Positions 5,995-10,365 of a stretch of 10,365 nucleotides of DNA are shown here, in pieces. Positions within the stretch are counted from its first letter, which is position 1; every line of letters starts with the position of its first letter. The notes beneath the pieces were generated by a model. The model ran no database searches. It saw only the letters and a program-made list of their open reading frames with translations, and had not been told where the DNA came from. The DNA comes from Phycisphaerae bacterium (GTDB taxonomy: Bacteria; Planctomycetota; Phycisphaerae; SM23-33): positions 1 to 10,365 of the forward strand of contig DAOVQV010000026.1 of the NCBI GenBank assembly GCA_030628445.1, given 5' to 3'. The position numbers were made by a program, and so were the translations under genes.

Positions 5995-7749
5995 TTATGG
6001 TTTGGTGTCCGTCTTGGCGGCCTCGAGGCGGGCCAGTTTGGTACCCGCCAGTTTGGCGTACGGATTCGGCGGGGCTTGCTTTACCCGCTTGAAATACGAG
6101 GCGCTGGACTCTATTGCACCCTCCAGCCGCAAGACCGGTTCGCTCATAACCAGCCGGCCCAGTTCGTAATTGGCCTCGATCGCGGCGTCGGTCAGCTCGC
6201 CGGCCAGGGACACCAACATCGCCGCGCGCTCAAAAACGTTAGGATTGGCCCTGGCGACGGCAAGTTTGAGATTGTCGCCCATCTTGGTCTTTTCGTACTT
6301 CCGTTCGGGATCGTCCAGAAGGGCCATCAACCGCTCAGCGTAATCGGCTCGATTCGGATCAATGCTCATGTAGTCCGCCATCGCCCTCGCGGCCGCCTGG
6401 TCGTTCAGCAAATCGTTCTGCTCAATCAGCCAAAGCTGCCGCTCGATCTCAAATAGCGCCTCTGCGTAGTATTCATCGCCCGGTACGGAATCCGCCCGGC
6501 CAAAAGTATTCGCAGTCCAGTCGGAACTTCTGCGCCAATCCGGCCCGGTGACATAATCGCCAAGCATCTCGGCGGCCGAGTGTAGAAGATCATCGGCGAC
6601 CTGCATCTGCTGCTTGCGAAGCGCCAGGGAGGCAAGGCGCCACTGGGCCAGCGCGGCCTGCGGGGAGGCGCGGAACCGGCTTCGCACCCGGCGCCACGCC
6701 TCGGCGCTTCCGGGAAGCGGGTATTTCGCCGTGTAGCTGACCTGCCCCGCCGTCAGCGCCCGCCGGTCTAACCGCAGACTGCAACACTGCGCTCGTATCC
6801 ACAGCACCGCCGCTGCTCGCGCGCTGTGTGGATACTGACGAACAAAGACCTCGCAGCTGCCGGCCAACTTGTCCCGTCGGGACCGCAGATCATCTTCAAT
6901 ACGGATTCTCAGCGTCCGGGGGTTCAATCCCTTCGCATCCGGTCGGCTGCGCCACCGCTGGAGTCTGGCGGGCCTGAAGACCGCATCGCCCGGGGCCAGG
7001 TCAGATACAATCAGCGCGTAGCTGAGCTCGTCTTCGCCGATCCGGTCGTAGAAGATCCAGATCGGGACGACCAGCAGCAACGTAAGAACGGGCCAGACCA
7101 CAAACGGGCGGTAGCCGGTGACGTGTCCCAACCCGACCACGCCCGCAGAGACCAACACGCCCGAGACAATTGCTATAAGGAACGGAACGTTCCGGACCCA
7201 TCGTTGAAGTGGCAGCAACGCCGCGGAGTCCTCGCCCGCATAGGCTGCGGCAAGCAGGTACAAGACCACCGGCGCCAAGCCCAGCAAGATGGCAAGAAAA
7301 GGCGCCTCGAAACGCAGCGACGTCCTGCCCGCCAGCATGACCCCGAGCGCAATGACCAGTGCCAACACAGGCGCCTGCCCCAACACCGCCACAACCAGTA
7401 TGAACACCGCCGCCACCAGCAACCGGTTCAACACCGCAACAACCAGCGGAACGACGATAACCAGCCCAAGCAGCAACCCCGTCACGGCGATCATCCAGGG
7501 GTGGGTGAATACGTCGAGCGGGTACTGAAGCATCTTACCGACCGGCGTGGTCAGGGCGCTGCGGTAAGCCCCAACGGAGAAGTTCATCCACCGTCCGGTG
7601 GCGAGGAACCCCCAAAAGGCGTTAACCACGGCGAACCCGACGAGAATAACCGCCAGGAACACCCAGCCGTACCACCTCCAGTACCGGCGCAACCGTCGCG
7701 AAGCGTCAGTATCGGTGGGCCTTACTGTCTGGTTGGTCATTGCGGCCAT
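5995..7749 (-). CDS. Polytopic membrane protein with C-terminal helical (TPR-like) domain, unknown function
   Basis: I do not recognise a named family. From the ATG at 7749 the protein has 584 residues. The N-terminal half has about seven hydrophobic segments (roughly residues 26-47, 83-105, 109-122, 126-142, 149-169, 188-207 and 214-234 from this start). The rest is soluble, charged and helical. A segment reading EVFVRQYPHSARAAAVLWIRAQC resembles repeats of tetratricopeptide-like proteins, which usually bind partner proteins. Start choice: the same frame stays open to ATG at 7845 and TTG at 7851, but those lie inside the inverted-repeat element at 7778-7933. The 34-residue extension they add is Pro/Gln-rich and non-conserved in look. 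GGA lies 7 nt before 7749; ATG at 7740 is another option. The gene is coupled to the glycosyltransferase 2 bp downstream and follows an AsmA-like gene, so a role in envelope lipid or glycolipid handling is inferred, for example as a membrane scaffold. Confidence 0.7.
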   Translation of the reverse strand: MAAMTNQTVRPTDTDASRRLRRYWRWYGWVFLAVILVGFAVVNAFWGFLATGRWMNFSVGAYRSALTTPVGKMLQYPLDVFTHPWMIAVTGLLLGLVIVVPLVVAVLNRLLVAAVFILVVAVLGQAPVLALVIALGVMLAGRTSLRFEAPFLAILLGLAPVVLYLLAAAYAGEDSAALLPLQRWVRNVPFLIAIVSGVLVSAGVVGLGHVTGYRPFVVWPVLTLLLVVPIWIFYDRIGEDELSYALIVSDLAPGDAVFRPARLQRWRSRPDAKGLNPRTLRIRIEDDLRSRRDKLAGSCEVFVRQYPHSARAAAVLWIRAQCCSLRLDRRALTAGQVSYTAKYPLPGSAEAWRRVRSRFRASPQAALAQWRLASLALRKQQMQVADDLLHSAAEMLGDYVTGPDWRRSSDWTANTFGRADSVPGDEYYAEALFEIERQLWLIEQNDLLNDQAAARAMADYMSIDPNRADYAERLMALLDDPERKYEKTKMGDNLKLAVARANPNVFERAAMLVSLAGELTDAAIEANYELGRLVMSEPVLRLEGAIESSASYFKRVKQAPPNPYAKLAGTKLARLEAAKTDTKP

Positions 7750-7777
7750 ATGAATATCCGCGCCCGGTACAGGGTTG

Positions 7778-7933
7778 GAGCAATTTAAGATTTTCTGTTC
7801 CGTCCTGGCCGGCTGCGGCTTCGGCTGACTCACGTCAGGCTGCATCGGCAACCCACTGGGTTTCCTGCTTCGCCTTCCTTGTCAGCCTTGTCCTCGCTCG
7901 GTCATCACCGGAACAGAAAACCTTAAAGTGCTC
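7778..7933 (-). ncRNA. Candidate structured RNA (rod-like leader or small RNA) with long closing stem
   Basis: The arms 7933-7909 and 7802-7778 are inverted repeats matching at 23 of 25 positions. Read as minus-strand RNA, one of the two differences becomes a G-U pair. Inside lie a symmetric bubble of about 20 nt per side, then GGCUGAC (7887-7881) with GUCAGCC (7829-7823). Beyond that is an irregular apical stem: AGGC/GCCU (7875-7872, 7840-7837), GCA/UGC (7868-7866, 7844-7842), GG/CC, and AACCC/GGGUU (7862-7858, 7854-7850) with loop AGU. An alternative hairpin, CUGAC-GUGA-GUCAG (7838-7825), has a GNRA tetraloop and competes with the GGCUGAC pairing. A TACAAT box 4 bp upstream places the start near the rod's foot. 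Candidates are a cis-acting leader of the membrane-protein gene, a 6S-like rod RNA, or a miniature inverted-repeat element. No known family is matched by motif. Confidence 0.5.
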
Positions 7934-7936
7934 TCT

Positions 7937-7965
7937 ATTGTACAAGACGCGATTGACAATCACAC
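7937..7965 (-). promoter_or_regulatory. Promoter candidate for the structured RNA and the membrane-protein/glycosyltransferase pair
   Basis: On the minus strand TACAAT (7942-7937) matches five of six -10 positions. The -35 at 17 bp is GTGTGA (7965-7960), only three of six. The expected start, six to eight bases after the -10, is 7931-7929, within a few bases of the 5' end of the long inverted-repeat arm at 7933. That positional coincidence is the main support. Confidence 0.45.
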
Positions 7966-7992
7966 CGACGGGCCACCACATGAGGTCGACAG

Positions 7993-10365
7993 TCACCCGC
8001 CCCGCCCGTGCAGCCATATGCGATAAAAGATATTGTTCCTCAAGAAAATGATGAACAAGGTTTCGTTTGGCCAGAAATAGGAGATCTTTTCGTCGTATAT
8101 CTTGCCTCCTTCGATCCGGCCTTTGAACTTCAGGATGGGTATCCGAACCTGCTTCCACTCGTGCTGCCATTCGGGTGACGAACCCAACAGGACCACCCCG
8201 ATATCGTAAACCCCGATGTTGTCCGCGTCAGTCTTACCCTCCATGTACACGTCGTACACCGGCCCGTTAAAGATCATGTCGTTAAGGGCCGTCCCGTCCG
8301 GGAGAAACTGCGAGAAACCCGTCATCGTCTTGTATCGATACTTCGTCAAATTCAATCCCGGAAAGACCGCCGTTACGAACTTCGGGGCGGACCGGCCCTC
8401 CACTTGCCCGTCGACGGTCACCGTCTTGCCGGTCCCCGTCGGGTGCAGCGGGAAACGCCCGTCCAGACCGAAGGCCACCAGGTCGCGCAAAGGCATCTCT
8501 AAGTCCTGAACTCGATTGAAATATCCGAAGACGGTATTGCCCGGAAAGAACTTACCCAGTTGAGGCTGGATGTTGTCCTCAGCCACAACGTCGGTGATCT
8601 CCATCTGCCGGGCGACCAGGGGAAACGCCTCGGTCAGGTCGATGGCGAGGTGATCCCGATAGCATCCTCCGTTGACGCCCGTCAGGCAGTGGATATCCAC
8701 GCGGCCCAGCGTGATCGTCGCATCAACCATAAGCTGACGGACGTCGTAGAACTGATCCACCGAAGCGTCGTACGTTTTGAATCGGTCAGCCACAAGGTGG
8801 ACCGTCATATCCGTATTGACGGCGATCTCCTTCAAGATAGAAACAATTCGGTCGGCCCGATCCAGCGCCATGGTGACCTGCACCGGCGATAGCTTTGGCG
8901 GTTGGGTGGTTGGCCCAGTTGCACCGGTGAACCAGTCAATCAGGGCCTTGTCGTCCAGGTATTCACAAAGCAAGTGCACCTCGCCGCAAGTAGCACTCAG
9001 CGCGTCGGACAACTGCGCCACCAACCAGCCGCGATTCTCACCTATCTCAAATCGCAACCCGTCGACACTGAGTCTTTCGAGCTTCGGTGTATCATCGCCG
9101 GTCAGGCCGACCCCGCCTGCGCCAATGACACCGTCTAAGAGCACTTCCTTACCGCGGAGGGAGCCGCCGAAATCCTCAAACGCAATCGACCCTGACCAAG
9201 CCCGCTGACCGGTCAACTCCGCCGCCACCTCGATTCGGCCGTACAGTTGACAACGGCGTATCCAATCGTTCGCTGAAGGGACGAGCCGCTCGAGCGCATC
9301 GTCGCCCTGGGCTCGTACATCGATCCGAGCATCGAACTGGCGCAGAGCAGACCAAAGGGACAGCTTGTTCTGCTCCGGGCCGCGATTACAATCCAGAACG
9401 GCCCGGCCGGAAACACCAAACCTGCTCGCCCCGAAGTCAACGCTGCTCGATTTGACCTCGGTAAGTATCCTCTCGCCGCGCTTTGCTACTTTACCTGTCA
9501 CTCGCAGCCTCAGCGGCACGCCGGCGGCCTTGACGCCCAAAGACGGACCGGCCGAGACGAATTCCACACCGTCCGCGTTGAGGCGTATCTCCCCGGCGAG
9601 GTCCGATTCGCTCCAACTTCCCTCGAACTGAGCCTCCAGTGCCCCCCCCAACCTACCATCACCGAAGCGATCCCGCAGCGGCGAGTAGCTGTTCACCACC
9701 CAGGTGAGATCCTTGACATCCAGTTGTCCCGTCAGCAGCCCCTCCGACCAGGACGGCCCGGAAGCGTCGCGCACAACCGCCTCGAGCTGCAACGCAAGCT
9801 GCGGTAGGGTGCCCCTCACCGCCAACCGGCGGACAGTTCTACCGTCCGCCATGGCGCCGCGACGAAGGTCAAGCTCAACTGCCCCAGGTCCGGGCGCCTG
9901 TTTGATCTGGACATCGCGCCACACCACGTCGGTATCCGTCAGATCGGCCCACAGGCGCAGCGAACCGAGTCCACTGGAAGAATCCGTTTCGAACCGCCCG
10001 GCAATGCGGCCCCGTAATTCCAAGCCCGATGTTGCGATGGGCGTAACACCGGCGAGGATCGATTCGGGCCGGGCGGCTTCGAACTTTCCGCCGGCGCGTA
10101 TGGTCCATCCGGGGATGCCCTCGCCCGCCTCTTCGAACTGGATGAAGCCCTGATCGACGTTTACCTTCCCTTCGCCGATAGCGAGGTCCGCGCAGACCTG
10201 TTCAAACCTCATCGCCTCGCGATCCACGGCCGTGGCGAATTCCGCGGTCATTCGCGCCCCCCCCGGTTTGACAAAGCGCCCTTCGACGGCCAGCTCGGTC
10301 TGGGGCGGAATCTCCAAAGCACCTTGCAGCAGAGTGCGGCCTGGCTTGTTGTTGATAACCCATTC
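7993..10365 (-). CDS. AsmA-like envelope protein, N-terminus cut by the window edge
   Basis: The frame is open to the last base of the window, and the 16 codons upstream of a TTG at 10317 read as good protein (Asn-Asn-Lys-Pro-Gly and so on), so the gene starts beyond 10365. The 790 visible residues form a long beta-rich chain of alternating polar and hydrophobic strands with many Gly-Arg turns, no catalytic motif and low Cys, as in AsmA/YhdP/TamB-type proteins. A short Pro-rich linker (GPTTQPPKLSP) splits the chain around two thirds along. The C-terminal part, with GTALNDMIFNGPVYDVYMEG and later IPILKFKGRI, resembles AsmA-like C-terminal regions. The chain ends in an aromatic FLRNNIFYRIWLHGRGG. 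AsmA-type proteins are anchored in the inner membrane by an N-terminal helix (not visible here) and are thought to bridge lipids to the outer membrane. It lies upstream of the membrane protein and glycosyltransferase genes on the same strand. Family assignment rests on overall character, so it is moderate. Confidence 0.6.
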   Translation of the reverse strand, partial: EWVINNKPGRTLLQGALEIPPQTELAVEGRFVKPGGARMTAEFATAVDREAMRFEQVCADLAIGEGKVNVDQGFIQFEEAGEGIPGWTIRAGGKFEAARPESILAGVTPIATSGLELRGRIAGRFETDSSSGLGSLRLWADLTDTDVVWRDVQIKQAPGPGAVELDLRRGAMADGRTVRRLAVRGTLPQLALQLEAVVRDASGPSWSEGLLTGQLDVKDLTWVVNSYSPLRDRFGDGRLGGALEAQFEGSWSESDLAGEIRLNADGVEFVSAGPSLGVKAAGVPLRLRVTGKVAKRGERILTEVKSSSVDFGASRFGVSGRAVLDCNRGPEQNKLSLWSALRQFDARIDVRAQGDDALERLVPSANDWIRRCQLYGRIEVAAELTGQRAWSGSIAFEDFGGSLRGKEVLLDGVIGAGGVGLTGDDTPKLERLSVDGLRFEIGENRGWLVAQLSDALSATCGEVHLLCEYLDDKALIDWFTGATGPTTQPPKLSPVQVTMALDRADRIVSILKEIAVNTDMTVHLVADRFKTYDASVDQFYDVRQLMVDATITLGRVDIHCLTGVNGGCYRDHLAIDLTEAFPLVARQMEITDVVAEDNIQPQLGKFFPGNTVFGYFNRVQDLEMPLRDLVAFGLDGRFPLHPTGTGKTVTVDGQVEGRSAPKFVTAVFPGLNLTKYRYKTMTGFSQFLPDGTALNDMIFNGPVYDVYMEGKTDADNIGVYDIGVVLLGSSPEWQHEWKQVRIPILKFKGRIEGGKIYDEKISYFWPNETLFIIFLRNNIFYRIWLHGRGG

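Noticed and set aside
6826..7788. 320-codon open frame on the + strand, rich in Gln, Arg and His
   Set aside because: It is antisense to the hydrophobic segments of the membrane protein, and its strange composition is the complement of Leu/Val/Ala codons. It also reads into the inverted-repeat element.
7778..7933. Insertion sequence remnant
   Set aside because: No transposase fragment lies between the arms and I see no flanking target duplication; a miniature element is kept only as an alternative to an RNA.
7953..7958. Perfect TTGACA on the + strand
   Set aside because: No -10-like hexamer lies 15-19 bp downstream and no + strand gene follows.

Overview
The window looks like GC-rich chromosomal DNA from a Gram-negative-type, probably deep-branching bacterium. 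A planctomycete or relative would fit the AsmA-like envelope protein, the GT28 glycolipid glycosyltransferase and the divergent thymidylate synthase, but no marker gene fixes the taxonomy. It divides into a restriction-modification block on the + strand (1-3814) and a minus-strand block (3878-10365) holding a thymidylate synthase and an envelope/glycolipid gene run.

Positions 1-562 have no convincing gene. This leader holds palindromes, three imperfect copies of a 22-23 bp repeat centred on GTCCCGTT, and a good sigma70-type promoter (TTGAGA, 17 bp, TACAAT) inside a run of AAT(T)CCC motifs spaced about 10 bp apart. It precedes a large single-chain restriction-modification enzyme of the type ISP-related family (563-3814). 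That enzyme has a PD-(D/E)xK nuclease, a gamma-class adenine methyltransferase and an ISP-type C-terminal specificity domain, but no helicase.

Convergent to it is a ThyA-superfamily thymidylate synthase (3878-4717). It keeps the catalytic Cys and the dUMP-specifying Asn but has an unusual C-terminus. Its upstream gap contains three 8-bp tandem repeats, an intrinsic terminator for the genes upstream, and a promoter-like sequence overlapping the end of the preceding gene.

The remaining three minus-strand genes, in transcription order, are an AsmA-like envelope protein cut by the window edge (10365-7993), a polytopic membrane protein with a helical TPR-like tail (7749-5995), and a processive-diacylglycerol/MGDG-type glucosyltransferase (5992-4838). 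The last two are only 2 bp apart. Together they suggest a glycolipid synthesis and envelope lipid transport or maintenance module.

The most striking unexplained structure lies between the AsmA-like gene and the membrane-protein gene. It is a 156-bp element (7778-7933) bounded by 25-bp inverted arms with 23 of 25 matches. Read as minus-strand RNA it also gains a G-U pair and a GNRA tetraloop, and it folds into a long rod with a central bubble and an apical irregular stem. A TACAAT -10 box places the predicted transcription start at the 5' foot of the rod. This is a candidate structured RNA (leader switch or stand-alone small RNA), with a miniature inverted-repeat element as the alternative.
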